Translations under genes and position numbers: made by a program | The notes under the pieces: model-generated | What the model was told of the DNA's origin: nothing | Seen by the model: only the letters and a program-made list of their open reading frames with translations | Databases searched by the model: none | Shown: positions 18,550 to 26,160 of the stretch, one piece after another | How the letters are laid out: each line of letters begins with the position of its first letter | Position numbering within the stretch: the stretch's first letter is position 1 | Source: Aeriscardovia sp. | GTDB lineage: Bacteria; Actinomycetota; Actinomycetes; Actinomycetales; Bifidobacteriaceae | Direction: 5' to 3' | Length of the DNA stretch: 48,870 nucleotides | Assembly (NCBI GenBank): GCA_017386585.1 | Contig: JAFNPO010000100.1 | Location: forward strand, 1 to 48,870

Positions 18550-19299
18550 GTGGCCGCACACAAATATTGGCGTGCCAAGCTGATGACGGCCCCCACGCTG
18601 TCCACGCTTGAGCTGTCTGAGTTTCACCTGTTCGACGGCGCCACGCGCGTCGATGCGGCGGCCACGCTGACGGCGAGTGCGGCCCCCACGGGTCCGCTGA
18701 CCAACCTGTCTGACAACAACACGGCCACAGGCTGCTACTGGAGCACCGGAGGTGATGCGGTGGTGCTGACATGGACGTTTCCAACGGCCGTACAGGTTAC
18801 AGGCATTGAGCTGGGCGCGCGCACCACAGCCTCTCGATTCCCCACCGCTCTGGTCTTGCAGGGGGGAGATGCCGTAACAGGAACGGGTCCTAGCCCAGAG
18901 TACACCACACTGATGGGGTTTGGTGTGAAGGCATTCGCCTCTGCCGCCAAGACGGGGGTCATGCTGCAAGCTGTGCAGCCCACGGACGGTGGGGTGATCT
19001 ACAGCGCGTTTGACTTTCAGACACCCAGCGGCATCGGCCGCGTACCCTACGACGTGAAGCGAGAGATTCTGCCCGCCACCACGCCGAAGACGTACACCCC
19101 GCAGTTTGCCAAGGTGCGCCTGGTGCGTGACATTGACGGCAAGGTGATCCGCGAAGAGTGGTCGGACCCGACCACGGGGGAAGGCGCGTTCGAGGGTGTG
19201 GACGAAAACTACACGTACAGCGTAATCGCCATCTACCCGAGCGCCGATTTCCGCGCCGTCATCGCCGACCGCATCGAGCCCGAGGGCTACCCAGGATGA
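18550..19299 (+). CDS. Tail protein with discoidin-like N-terminal domain
   Basis: 249 residues from a GTG at 18550, with GGAGG 11 bases upstream. Residues 3-125 have the layout of a galactose-binding (discoidin-like) domain: KYWRAKLM, ELSEFHLFDGATRVDAAATL, then NLSDNNTATGCYWSTGGDAV and a strand with EL at the end. Such domains bind sugars or other virion proteins. The C-terminal half (KVRLVRDIDGKVIREEWSDP) is a smaller beta domain that may contact the hub. A role in receptor contact is plausible but inferred. Confidence 0.72.
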   Translation: MAAHKYWRAKLMTAPTLSTLELSEFHLFDGATRVDAAATLTASAAPTGPLTNLSDNNTATGCYWSTGGDAVVLTWTFPTAVQVTGIELGARTTASRFPTALVLQGGDAVTGTGPSPEYTTLMGFGVKAFASAAKTGVMLQAVQPTDGGVIYSAFDFQTPSGIGRVPYDVKREILPATTPKTYTPQFAKVRLVRDIDGKVIREEWSDPTTGEGAFEGVDENYTYSVIAIYPSADFRAVIADRIEPEGYPG

Positions 19300-19733
19300 C
19301 CACGCTGGCACTCTCGGCTGCTGCGCGCGCGGCTGCGCTCGTGTCAGCTCGACCTGCTGTGCTGCAGGCTCTGATCGACCTGGCCGACGCAGGCTCTGGT
19401 CCCGCGCAACTGGAAATCTACGGCACGACGCGCCCGGCCACCTCTGGTGACGTTCCGGGGGGCGCCGCCCTGGCAACCTTGGTGCTCACGAAGCCGTGCG
19501 GCACGGTCGAACTGACAGGGATTCTGCTCACGCAGGAGTCTGTGATCGGCGACCTGATCGCAGTCAACGGGGCAGCGGTGTGGGGCCGGCTGGCAACCAG
19601 TGAAGGTGACCCCATCGCCGATGGCGACGTGACCGACATGGCGGGCGACGGGCCGTTCAAACTGGACGGCGCTGACGGCGTGAATCTCTACGCAGGAGGC
19701 CGGGCGATACTGGGCGCAACGGCGCTCTCATGA
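19296..19733 (+). CDS. Small tail protein, unknown
   Basis: 145 residues from the ATG at 19296, which overlaps the previous stop (ATGA). It has an N-terminal Ala-rich helix (AAARAAALVSARPAVLQALI) followed by a compact beta domain (LEIYGTTRPATSGDVPGGAA). It is one of several short genes between larger tail-tip genes and is probably a tail-tip or assembly protein. Confidence 0.75.
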   Translation: MTTLALSAAARAAALVSARPAVLQALIDLADAGSGPAQLEIYGTTRPATSGDVPGGAALATLVLTKPCGTVELTGILLTQESVIGDLIAVNGAAVWGRLATSEGDPIADGDVTDMAGDGPFKLDGADGVNLYAGGRAILGATALS

Positions 19734-21571
19734 GCACGAGCCTGATCTTCTCGGCCGCCCCAACCACTGGGCTGCCGGTACACCTGGTGTTCGGTGATGA
19801 GCCGACAGCCGACATCCCGAGCGTTGCCGTTTACGTCGAGGGGGTCTTCGACCTGGTAGCGGATGACGTTTTCGACCTGACAGGCGCGGTTGCGTTTGAA
19901 TACGTGAGCGGGGCCGAGCGCCCCGACGTGGGCGAAGTGCGCTCTGTCTACCAAGGGGCCGCTGCGTCCCAGGAGCCGATGCGCGGTGTGTGGCAAGACA
20001 GCACGCCTCTCGTTCCCCACTGGCAGAGCCGTTGGCAAGACGCAGACCCCGTTGAGTCGCCCACCGACCTGCGATGGCAGGACCAAGAGCGCCTGCGCAG
20101 CGACAGCACGTCGCATTACCAGGAGGCGGCGCCCCTGCAGACGACACTGGGTTCCGAATTTCAGGACCAAATTCGACTGCGCAACGACGCCTGGGCTCGA
20201 TTCCAAGAAGCGCTGGGCATACAAAGTGCGCGCACGACCAAGTTTCAGGACACCCTAAACGACCGGCGAAATTCAACCGCAGGGCGTTTTCAGGAAGCCG
20301 TCGGATACTGGAATTCAATTCTGGAAGGCTACCAAGATGCGCTGCCGTTCGGTGCACTGCTCGCCGGCCGATACCAAGAGGCCATGCCACCACCGGCGGG
20401 TATCTGGGTTCGGCCACCCGTGCCCGGACCGGACCCGTGCTACCTGCCTTCGTTGCCGGTACACCTGGTGTTCTCCGAGGCGCACGTCGATGCCGCGCAC
20501 CTCGTTTTCATTTGCGAGCGGCACGGTGGGCCAACACCGGGCGGCACGGTCGTTGTCCCGATCAAAGAGGTCTACCTGGTGATCAACAGTGCAGTTCTGA
20601 TTCGAGTTGAGGGTGCGGTGCCGATCCCCACGCTGTCCATGTCCATGTCGCTGGACGTGGACTCGTGGACGTGGAGCTTCAGCGCCTCCGTACCAGGCTA
20701 CGCGCTGGCCGACATTGAGCCCGAGGACGGCGTGCCCGTGGACGTGCAGGCGACGATCAACGGCACGCCCTACCGCTTCATCGTGGAGTCTATCTCCCGC
20801 GAGCGCACGTTCGGCCGGAGCGACCTGCGCATAGGTGGCCGTGGCCGCGCGGCGGTGCTCGACGCCCCGTACGCGCCGATCATGAGCTTCGGCAACGAGT
20901 TTGGCCGCACGGCTGAACAGCTCATGAACGACATCCTGACCGACAACGGCGTGCCGCTGGGCTGGGACGTGGAGTGGAACCCGGACGACTGGAACGTGCC
21001 TGCGGGCGTGTTCAGCCACCAGGGCAGCTACATCACCGCGCTGAACCAGGTGGCCGGGTCGATCTCGGCGTACCTGCAGCCCCACAACACCGACGAGGTG
21101 CTGCGGGTCCTGTCGCGCTACCCCGTGGCGCCGTGGGACTGGGCGGGCGTCACACCCGACTTCGAGCTGCCATCGGCGGTGATGAGCCGCGAGAGCATCG
21201 AGTGGCGCGACAAGGCCCGCTACAACCGGGTGTACGTCATGGGCCAGCAGGTTGGGGTCAACGGCCGCGTGACGCGAGAAGGCACCGCTGGCGACTACCT
21301 GGCGCCCACCATCATCGACCCGCTGATCACCGAGGCGGTGGCCGCGCGCCAGCGGGGTATCGCCGTGCTGTCCGACACAGGCCGCATCGCCACAGTGGGC
21401 CTGCGCCTGCCGGTGCTCGCTGAGACCGGGATCATCGCCCCGGGCAGCTTCGTGCGCTACTTGGATGGGGGCATCGAGCGCATCGGTCTCACGCGCAGCG
21501 TGCAGGTCGAAGTTGGGCTGCCGTCTATCTGGCAAACCTTGGGGGTGGAAACACATGTCGAACCTGTTTAG
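19730..21571 (+). CDS. Tail hub protein with 14-residue repeat insert
   Basis: 613 residues, ATGA overlap. The motif PVHLVF occurs twice (residues about 16-21 and 243-248). Between the copies lies an array of eleven units, each with an aromatic residue followed by Gln, spaced 14 residues apart (one spacing is 15). The C-terminal 330 residues look like a gpD/gp44-type hub: VDSWTWSFSASVPGYALADI, a beta-barrel with RFIVESISRERTFGRSD, then YNRVYVMGQQVGVNG and a final strand-rich domain. It probably forms the central tail hub. The repeat may be a fibrous or oligomerisation insert. Confidence 0.75.
   Translation: MSTSLIFSAAPTTGLPVHLVFGDEPTADIPSVAVYVEGVFDLVADDVFDLTGAVAFEYVSGAERPDVGEVRSVYQGAAASQEPMRGVWQDSTPLVPHWQSRWQDADPVESPTDLRWQDQERLRSDSTSHYQEAAPLQTTLGSEFQDQIRLRNDAWARFQEALGIQSARTTKFQDTLNDRRNSTAGRFQEAVGYWNSILEGYQDALPFGALLAGRYQEAMPPPAGIWVRPPVPGPDPCYLPSLPVHLVFSEAHVDAAHLVFICERHGGPTPGGTVVVPIKEVYLVINSAVLIRVEGAVPIPTLSMSMSLDVDSWTWSFSASVPGYALADIEPEDGVPVDVQATINGTPYRFIVESISRERTFGRSDLRIGGRGRAAVLDAPYAPIMSFGNEFGRTAEQLMNDILTDNGVPLGWDVEWNPDDWNVPAGVFSHQGSYITALNQVAGSISAYLQPHNTDEVLRVLSRYPVAPWDWAGVTPDFELPSAVMSRESIEWRDKARYNRVYVMGQQVGVNGRVTREGTAGDYLAPTIIDPLITEAVAARQRGIAVLSDTGRIATVGLRLPVLAETGIIAPGSFVRYLDGGIERIGLTRSVQVEVGLPSIWQTLGVETHVEPV
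19949..20380 (+). repeat. Array of eleven 14-residue (42-bp) coding repeats
   Basis: Aromatic-Gln pairs occur at hub residues 74, 88, 102, 116, 130, 144, 158, 172, 187, 201 and 215. The residue after Gln is mostly Asp or Glu, and Ala often follows (WQDADP, YQEAAP, FQEALG, YQDALP). Spacing is 14 residues except one of 15. The DNA copies have diverged, so this is an old duplication kept by selection on the protein pattern. Confidence 0.9.
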
Positions 21572-21773
21572 CCGGTTCCAGAAGCTGATCCCCACCTACC
21601 CGTTGCGCGTGGGTGAGGTGATCGCCTATGCCGACGGCGTTGCCACCATCCAGGAGCAGGGTGGTATGGCTACTGCACGCGGGGAGGCCACCGTGGGTGA
21701 CCGCGTGTTCTTCCGCAACGGCGCAATCGAAGGCCCCGCGCCGGACCTGACCATTGAGATTATCGAGGTATGA
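21555..21773 (+). CDS. Small beta protein of the tail tip
   Basis: 72 residues from the ATG at 21555, which lies 17 bases inside the hub gene. It has a compact beta pattern (YPLRVGEVIAYADGVATIQ, then TVGDRVFFRNGAIEG). Short proteins like this after the hub gene are often tail-tip caps or assembly factors. The family is not recognised. Confidence 0.7.
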   Translation: MSNLFSRFQKLIPTYPLRVGEVIAYADGVATIQEQGGMATARGEATVGDRVFFRNGAIEGPAPDLTIEIIEV

Positions 21774-22354
21774 CCATGACCTTCACGGTTGAACAACTCG
21801 CGGCGGCCACCAGCGCGCCGTACGGAAACGCGCAGACCTACCACCAGCCCCTGCTGGATGCCATGGGTCGATTCGACATCTGCTCTCTGCAGCGCCAGGC
21901 GGCGTTCCTCGCCACCGTGGCGGTGGAGTCGGCGCACCTGTCGGCGGTGGAAGAGGGCCTGTACTACAAGGACGCCTCACGGTTGGCGCGCATCTACCCC
22001 CGCGCGTTCAAGAGCATGGCTGACGCCGAGCCATACGCACGCAACCCCAAGGGCCTGAGCGAACTGCTCTACAAAGGCATGCATGGCAGAGGTTTGGTGC
22101 AGCTAACTTGGCGCAAAAACTACGAACGCGCCGGCGAGTCGCTGGGGTACGACTACGTGGGCAACCCCGCGCTGGTCACCACGCCAAAGCACGCCGCGCT
22201 GACGGCAGCCTGGTACTGGCACGACGCCAAGTGCAACGACCCGGCCGACAAGGGCGACATGACCGAGGTGACGCGGCGGGTGAACGGGCCAGCGCTCATG
22301 CACCTGGCCGAGCGCAAGGCGCAGTACGAGACTGCGCTGAAAGCACTGACATGA
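21770..22354 (+). CDS. Endolysin, GH19 chitinase-type muramidase
   Basis: 194 residues. It matches the GH19 lysozyme family of phages: Glu53 in VAVESAHL and Glu62 in EEGLYY are the likely catalytic pair, followed by the hallmark HGRGLVQLTWRKNYERAG and AAWYWHDAKCND. It has no signal peptide, so it should need a holin for release. The ATG at 21770 overlaps the previous stop; a second ATG at 21776 has a better-spaced GAGG and may be the real start. Spanins follow directly. Confidence 0.92.
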   Translation: MTMTFTVEQLAAATSAPYGNAQTYHQPLLDAMGRFDICSLQRQAAFLATVAVESAHLSAVEEGLYYKDASRLARIYPRAFKSMADAEPYARNPKGLSELLYKGMHGRGLVQLTWRKNYERAGESLGYDYVGNPALVTTPKHAALTAAWYWHDAKCNDPADKGDMTEVTRRVNGPALMHLAERKAQYETALKALT

Positions 22355-22857
22355 TCGGGCTGCTCAAATTCTGGCGCGAGGCGCTGATCGTGGTGCTCCT
22401 GCTGGCGCTGGCCGGGCAGCAGGTGAGGGTGGCCGGCGAGAAGTCGGCGCATCAGAAGACGAAGGCCGACAACGCCGAGGTGCTGCGCGTGTTGGCCGAC
22501 AAGACACTGAAGGCGTACCAGGCGGTGGTCGCCGAGGACGATGCGCGCAAGGCGGCCGTGGCCGCTCTGGACGAGAAACACACGAAGGAACTGAACCATG
22601 AAAAGCGCAAGCTGGAAACTCTGCAGTCTGATGTGCGCGCTGGCCGTGTCGGGCTGCGGATCAATGCCAAGTGCCCCGCCCCAACCGGAACTGGTGTGCC
22701 CCAAGCCCCCGGCGCCACCAGCGTGGTTGATGCAGGCGGCCCCCGACTTACTGACGCCGCTGAACGGGATTATTTCAGTCTCCGAGCCGGGATTGAAACT
22801 GCCCGCCAGCAAATAGCGGGGCTGCAGGATTACGTCAGGGGTGTTTGCCTGAAGTGA
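22351..22857 (+). CDS. Rz: Inner-membrane spanin (Rz-like)
   Basis: 168 residues from the ATG at 22351, which overlaps the endolysin stop. An N-terminal membrane anchor (residues about 8-25, REALIVVLLLALAG) is followed by a long charged periplasmic helix (KHTKELNHEKRKLETLQSDV). This is the i-spanin layout: anchor in the inner membrane and coiled coil reaching the outer-membrane partner. The partner is encoded inside this gene in another frame, as in lambda. Confidence 0.88.
   Translation: MIGLLKFWREALIVVLLLALAGQQVRVAGEKSAHQKTKADNAEVLRVLADKTLKAYQAVVAEDDARKAAVAALDEKHTKELNHEKRKLETLQSDVRAGRVGLRINAKCPAPTGTGVPQAPGATSVVDAGGPRLTDAAERDYFSLRAGIETARQQIAGLQDYVRGVCLK
22598..22816 (+). CDS. Rz1: Outer-membrane spanin lipoprotein (Rz1-like), nested in Rz
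   Basis: 72 residues, read in the +1 frame relative to Rz and entirely inside it. It has a signal peptide with lipobox LAVSGC (lipidated Cys20) and a mature part rich in Pro (PSAPPQPELVCPKPPAPPAW), the usual o-spanin composition. Together with Rz it should fuse inner and outer membrane at lysis, which indicates a Gram-negative host. Confidence 0.88.
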   Translation: MKSASWKLCSLMCALAVSGCGSMPSAPPQPELVCPKPPAPPAWLMQAAPDLLTPLNGIISVSEPGLKLPASK

Positions 22858-22874
22858 TCAGGTTCAGGTCGTCC

Positions 22875-22922
22875 CTGCGCCACCCACTCTGCGTATAGTG
22901 CACGAAGTTTGGGGTGGCGCAG
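22875..22922. terminator. Stem-loop between convergent late and early operons
   Basis: A perfect 11-bp inverted repeat (CTGCGCCACCC at 22875 and its complement ending at 22922) has a 26-base loop. It lies exactly between the rightward lysis genes and the end of the leftward early operon. No T run follows on either strand, so a bidirectional terminator is likely from position but not certain. Confidence 0.5.
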
Positions 22923-22943
22923 TGCCCTTCTCCAGAACGATCT

Positions 22944-23036
22944 CTAGGCGAGGACGAACACCTTGTCACCGCGAATCTCAACCACAGGGTGTGGGTACTG
23001 CTTGCGAAAAGCCACACGACGTTGATGCGAGTTCAT
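22944..23036 (-). CDS. 30-residue protein at the end of the leftward operon
   Basis: The ATG (23036) overlaps the stop of the upstream gene as ATGA and is preceded by a strong GGAGGAAGG. The product is MNSHQRRVAFRKQYPHPVVE followed by IRGDKVFVLA, ending with TAG: a basic N-terminus and a short strand. The ribosome site and overlap support a real gene despite its size. The function is unknown. Confidence 0.6.
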   Translation of the reverse strand: MNSHQRRVAFRKQYPHPVVEIRGDKVFVLA

Positions 23037-23251
23037 ACCTTCCTCCGACGCTTCGGCAGCGGGCACCACGCCTGCCAGAACGGATCACCGTGGTAGTCGC
23101 CGTATACCGCCACGCCGCCCGCGCCGAGCAGTTGGACCTTGGCGCCGCGAGGGCACGTGGTCATGTCCTCGTTCCAGAACACGTCGGTGGCGACGGCCAC
23201 GGTCTGGTCGGCGTTGAGCTTGTGGGCCGGTTGTTCTGCTGTTTCGGTCAT
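23033..23251 (-). CDS. Small hypothetical protein
   Basis: 72 residues, overlapping the HNH gene upstream and the 30-residue gene downstream by four bases each. It has a beta-rich core (DMTTCPRGAKVQLLGAGGVA) and a basic end (PKRRRKV). No known domain is recognised. It belongs to the tail of the early leftward operon, where phages keep host-takeover and accessory genes. Confidence 0.65.
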   Translation of the reverse strand: MTETAEQPAHKLNADQTVAVATDVFWNEDMTTCPRGAKVQLLGAGGVAVYGDYHGDPFWQAWCPLPKRRRKV

Positions 23252-23790
23252 AGCGTGTTGCTTTCGTGCAGTTCTCGTTTTGCCGCGAGGTAGGCGGCCG
23301 ATGCGGCTTCAGGTGTTGGGAAGCACCCCAGATACTTTCGGGCGCCTCTGGCTGCGATGCGCGCCATGTAGGGGTTGGGCAAACCCGGACGAGGCATCTT
23401 GAACACACCTATCGGTAAGTCTTCCTTCTTCCCGCGCATGAGCGCCCTGCGATTTTCAGCGTTGCCCATCGGGCAAACGACACGAAGGTTGTCCAATCGG
23501 TTGTCATATTTGTCGCCGTTCCGGTGGTCGATAATCCCGTTGGGCCAGTGACCATGTGTGTAGAACCATGCGACACGATGACTCCAGTATGTTTTGCCGT
23601 CGATGCGGATGTTGGTGTAGCGCAGTGTTGAGCACCCTGCAGGGCGACCGGCATGCTGCGTGTTCCAACTGCGCCATCGTCTTTCATCGCCGTCGAAATC
23701 TTCGAGGCCACGGGGGTGCCACGTGAACACGCCATTATCCGGGTCGTAGTGCAACACCTGTCTCAACCGCGCCAGTGAAATCCGTTTCAT
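23248..23790 (-). CDS. HNH endonuclease with AP2-type DNA-binding domain
   Basis: 180 residues. The HNH core is HRVAWFYTHGHWPNGIIDHR with NGDKYDNRLDNLRVV following. The C-terminus has an AP2-like domain (NPYMARIAARGARKYLGCFP then TPEAASAAYLAAKRELH). This pairing is typical of mobile phage homing endonucleases. It is inserted among accessory genes with four-base overlaps on both sides, so it is co-translated with them. Confidence 0.88.
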   Translation of the reverse strand: MKRISLARLRQVLHYDPDNGVFTWHPRGLEDFDGDERRWRSWNTQHAGRPAGCSTLRYTNIRIDGKTYWSHRVAWFYTHGHWPNGIIDHRNGDKYDNRLDNLRVVCPMGNAENRRALMRGKKEDLPIGVFKMPRPGLPNPYMARIAARGARKYLGCFPTPEAASAAYLAAKRELHESNTL

Positions 23791-24083
23791 GGATTAACCT
23801 CGTAAATCAGTAGGTTATAGTTGCGCGCAAGAGACACAAGATGGTCGTTTCCCCCTGCACACACCAATGCGTCTGAGTGGAAAACAAGTGTGTAGTTCCG
23901 CGCCCGCTCCCGGGTTTCCACCGGCTGCATCGGGCAGATCGGGTAGACATCGACGGGCAGGCGGCTGCCGCGCGGCGGGTGGGACAGGCCGTTCGTCACG
24001 AAGCTGGTCGGGGTGATCCCGGCCATCAGTTCGGCATCGGCCAGGTGGTCGGCGGTTACGGGGCCGTGGAGGATCACTCGCAT
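23787..24083 (-). CDS. Possible minimal SLOG/YspA-like (DUF2493-type) protein
   Basis: 98 residues. The order of motifs resembles phage SLOG/YspA-like proteins: MRVILHGPVTADHLADAELM, a segment ITPTSFVTNGLSHPPRG where those proteins have a Gly-rich loop, LPVDVYPI, then RERARNYTLVFHSDALVC and HLVSLARNYNLLIYEV. Such Rossmann-like proteins bind nucleotides or nucleotide-derived signals. The protein is shorter than typical members and the Gly-rich loop is poor, so it may be a degenerate or specialised form. Confidence 0.45.
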   Translation of the reverse strand: MRVILHGPVTADHLADAELMAGITPTSFVTNGLSHPPRGSRLPVDVYPICPMQPVETRERARNYTLVFHSDALVCAGGNDHLVSLARNYNLLIYEVNP

Positions 24084-24349
24084 ACGCGATACCTCACGAT
24101 GTCGCCAGGGCGGCCGGTGTGACCCCAGTCAAAAGTTTGACCCTCACCGCGCGTCTGTCTACCCGAACGGGGCTGGAGGGCAACGACGACACCGGAAGCT
24201 ACGGGACACGCACCGCCGGCCCAGTCGATCCACTCCGGCACACGCCCCACACCCTGCACCCCCTGGATCAGCCGCAGCACGCCGTCGATGTCGGGACCGC
24301 GCGCGGTGTACTCGGCGGTGCCCACTTGGAATTGGACTTCGTAGGTCAT
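24074..24349 (-). CDS. Small hypothetical protein
   Basis: 91 residues, overlapping the SLOG-like gene by ten bases and the upstream gene by four. The N-terminus TYEVQFQVGTAEYTARGPDI looks like a beta-hairpin; the C-terminus GHTGRPGDIVRYRVCE resembles the end of small phage accessory proteins of this operon type. Function unknown. Confidence 0.62.
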   Translation of the reverse strand: MTYEVQFQVGTAEYTARGPDIDGVLRLIQGVQGVGRVPEWIDWAGGACPVASGVVVALQPRSGRQTRGEGQTFDWGHTGRPGDIVRYRVCE

Positions 24350-24966
24350 GGCTTGACCACCTTGTAGGCGACGATGTTCCGGTTGCGCAACTCGCCTGCG
24401 GTCCAGTCGGATTCCGGGGTCGTGTACGCTTTGTTGTCCCGTTCGGACCGGAACAACCAGCCCGCCATTGGTGTGTTAGGTGGCAGCTCGCGCGGGTGGC
24501 CTTCCACCCAGTCGCCTGAATCGTCGGGATACCAGGGGGTGGTGTCGGCCTTCGGCTCCATCATGAGGGCCGCCCACTTGACGAAGAACTCGCCAATCAC
24601 CTTGATCTTGTCGTCGCCGCACTGCGCGCCGAAGAACTCTTGGTTCTGCTGTACCAGGCCCATCGCGGCGTTGAGGTCGCTGGTCGCTTGGAGCCAGAGG
24701 TTTTCGTAGATGGGCGGCTCGGGGTCTTTGCGCAAACCCATGTCCTGCGCAAATTTTTCGTTCTGCTCTGCGAACCCAGCCAAATCGCCCTCCGGCGCTT
24801 GCCCAGTAAGCGCTCGCAGCTCTTCTTTCAGGAGCGCGTCGAGGTGGACCTGCAGCGCGGTGCGGGTGGACTCGGGGAGCCCCGGGCCCATTACGGGCGG
24901 GCGAAGCTGGTTGGTGGTGCATTCGATGGCGGTACGGATGCGCGCGGTCAGTTGGTCGAGGTTCAC
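24346..24966 (-). CDS. Hypothetical protein with C-terminal IVAYKV module
   Basis: 206 residues from a GTG at 24966 that overlaps the previous stop (GTGA). A longer reading from further upstream is Arg-rich and overlaps a real gene. The N-terminal half is helical (LDQLTARIRTAIECTTNQLR). The C-terminal part contains WLFRSERDNKAYTTPESDW and ends RNRNIVAYKVVKP. The same NADIAAYKV pattern occurs in the DUF3310 gene of this operon, suggesting a shared small module. Function unknown. Confidence 0.65.
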   Translation of the reverse strand: MNLDQLTARIRTAIECTTNQLRPPVMGPGLPESTRTALQVHLDALLKEELRALTGQAPEGDLAGFAEQNEKFAQDMGLRKDPEPPIYENLWLQATSDLNAAMGLVQQNQEFFGAQCGDDKIKVIGEFFVKWAALMMEPKADTTPWYPDDSGDWVEGHPRELPPNTPMAGWLFRSERDNKAYTTPESDWTAGELRNRNIVAYKVVKP

Positions 24967-25175
24967 ATGGTGCTTTCTCCGACTCTTCGCCGGGGTTTGG
25001 TGTTTTGTTCGGAACGAGCCCACCTGTTGAACCCATCCATGTCGATCAGCAAGCGCCCATCCGGCGCCCGCACGTACTCGCGGCCCTCGACCCACACGCC
25101 GTCTTCGATCTTGCGGGCCAAGGCCTTCTCAGAATAGCCAGTCTCCTGGCAGAACAGGGGGATGCGTTTTAGCAT
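24963..25175 (-). CDS. Excisionase-like DNA-binding protein
   Basis: 70 residues from the ATG at 25175, preceded by AAGGGGG. The sequence MLKRIPLFCQETGYSEKALA, then KIEDGVWVEGREYVRAPDG and LLIDMDGFNRWA, matches small excisionase/MerR-type winged-helix proteins of phages: a helix-turn-helix, a wing and a final Trp helix. Excisionases direct prophage excision with an integrase; none is visible in this window. It could instead be a transcription regulator of the same fold. Confidence 0.7.
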   Translation of the reverse strand: MLKRIPLFCQETGYSEKALARKIEDGVWVEGREYVRAPDGRLLIDMDGFNRWARSEQNTKPRRRVGESTM

Positions 25176-25396
25176 GGTGCCCCCTTGACGTGCGGAACGC
25201 CGCGTGCTGTGGTCAGCGAGGCGATCAGCGCGTCGAACGACGCACCAGCAGGCGCTGGGTTGATCTCCAGCAGTTCCGTCGCCATGTCCTGCTGGGCCGC
25301 CTTCCACACCTTGCGCGCCACTTCCTTCGCTGCCGGGTTCAGCGCCACGCGCGCCGGGTTGCTGGTCCACCAGGATTCGAATCGTTTGTCGTTCAT
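25169..25396 (-). CDS. Small hypothetical protein
   Basis: 75 residues. FESWWTSNPARVALNPAAKE then VARKVWKAAQQDMATELLEI is a helical pattern I have seen in many phage accessory ORFs of this length. It overlaps the excisionase-like gene by seven bases and the upstream gene by four. Function unknown. Confidence 0.65.
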   Translation of the reverse strand: MNDKRFESWWTSNPARVALNPAAKEVARKVWKAAQQDMATELLEINPAPAGASFDALIASLTTARGVPHVKGAPC

Positions 25397-25740
25397 GGCA
25401 TTGCCTTTCCAATTTCGGCGGCGGCGTGGGTTATGGCCCAGCGAGTGGCGGCGTGGGGGTCTGGAGTTATGTCGTACTCACGGTAACCAAAGTCGCCCTT
25501 GATACCGATACCCACCGCGTTGTCAAAGACCGTCACCGACATGCGCAACTTCACCGCCAGAAGCAGGGCATCGCCATCGTTGACGAGGGGGTTCCAGTAG
25601 CTCGTGATCGCACCCCGGCGAGAACCCAGTTCTAAGCACACACCGACTTCTTTATCCACCACGGTGTAGTTACAGAAATTCGGGTTCCGCAGGTTGTGCA
25701 TGGCCTTCGCAGCCAGCTCCAACATTTCGTCTTCGCTCAT
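25393..25740 (-). CDS. Small hypothetical protein
   Basis: 115 residues from the ATG at 25740, which overlaps the previous stop by four bases. The N-terminus SEDEMLELAAKAMHNLRNPN is helical, the middle beta-rich (YWNPLVNDGDALLLAVKLRM), and the C-terminus has HAATRWAITHAAAEIGKAMP. The pattern NPLVNDGDAL.L recurs in small phage accessory proteins. Function unknown. Confidence 0.68.
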   Translation of the reverse strand: MSEDEMLELAAKAMHNLRNPNFCNYTVVDKEVGVCLELGSRRGAITSYWNPLVNDGDALLLAVKLRMSVTVFDNAVGIGIKGDFGYREYDITPDPHAATRWAITHAAAEIGKAMP

Positions 25741-25940
25741 CGCACACCTCCCCGCAACCGCGACTCGCGCACCCACCCGTCACGGCAGGCTGTGTCGCAC
25801 CACCGCTGGTCGTCGGCAACGATCTCGTCGCAGTACAGGCACCGACCGGTGGCCGTGGGGCCAGTCGGCTTGCGGCTGGCTGCGAGCAGGTAAGGGGCCT
25901 CGCGCTCGGCGCGGTCTTGGCTCAGGTCGGCGTCATCCAC
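25737..25940 (-). CDS. Small zinc-ribbon protein
   Basis: 67 residues. CLYCDEIVADDQRWCDTAC gives a four-Cys zinc site (C-x2-C, then WC-x3-C). The rest is charged and partly helical. Small Cys4 proteins in phage early regions often bind host proteins or nucleic acid; no target can be named. Four- and eight-base overlaps tie it into the operon. Confidence 0.68.
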   Translation of the reverse strand: MDDADLSQDRAEREAPYLLAASRKPTGPTATGRCLYCDEIVADDQRWCDTACRDGWVRESRLRGGVR

Positions 25941-26160
25941 GCTTCACCCCCTTCTTGACAGCCGCCTTGCGTGCTTCCTTGAAGAAAGCGAGGTCTGGCG
26001 ACTTGTTCTGCAGCTTGGCGTTCAGCAGGCCCAGGCGGATGACACCTTGGATATTGGCCGCCGTGTTGTTGAGTTCGTGGGCCACTGCTGGCTCCACTTT
26101 GCCTGCGCGGATGTCTTTGTAGAGACCCGTCAATTCATTGGTGAGTGCTTCGAGGTTCAT
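25933..26160 (-). CDS. Small helical hypothetical protein
   Basis: 75 residues: NLEALTNELTGLYKDIRAGK, VEPAVAHELNNTAANIQGVI, then a basic tail ending KKGVKRG. This all-helical pattern is common in beta- and gammaproteobacterial phages, but I know of no assigned function. It overlaps the next gene downstream by eight bases and the gene upstream by four. Confidence 0.68.
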   Translation of the reverse strand: MNLEALTNELTGLYKDIRAGKVEPAVAHELNNTAANIQGVIRLGLLNAKLQNKSPDLAFFKEARKAAVKKGVKRG

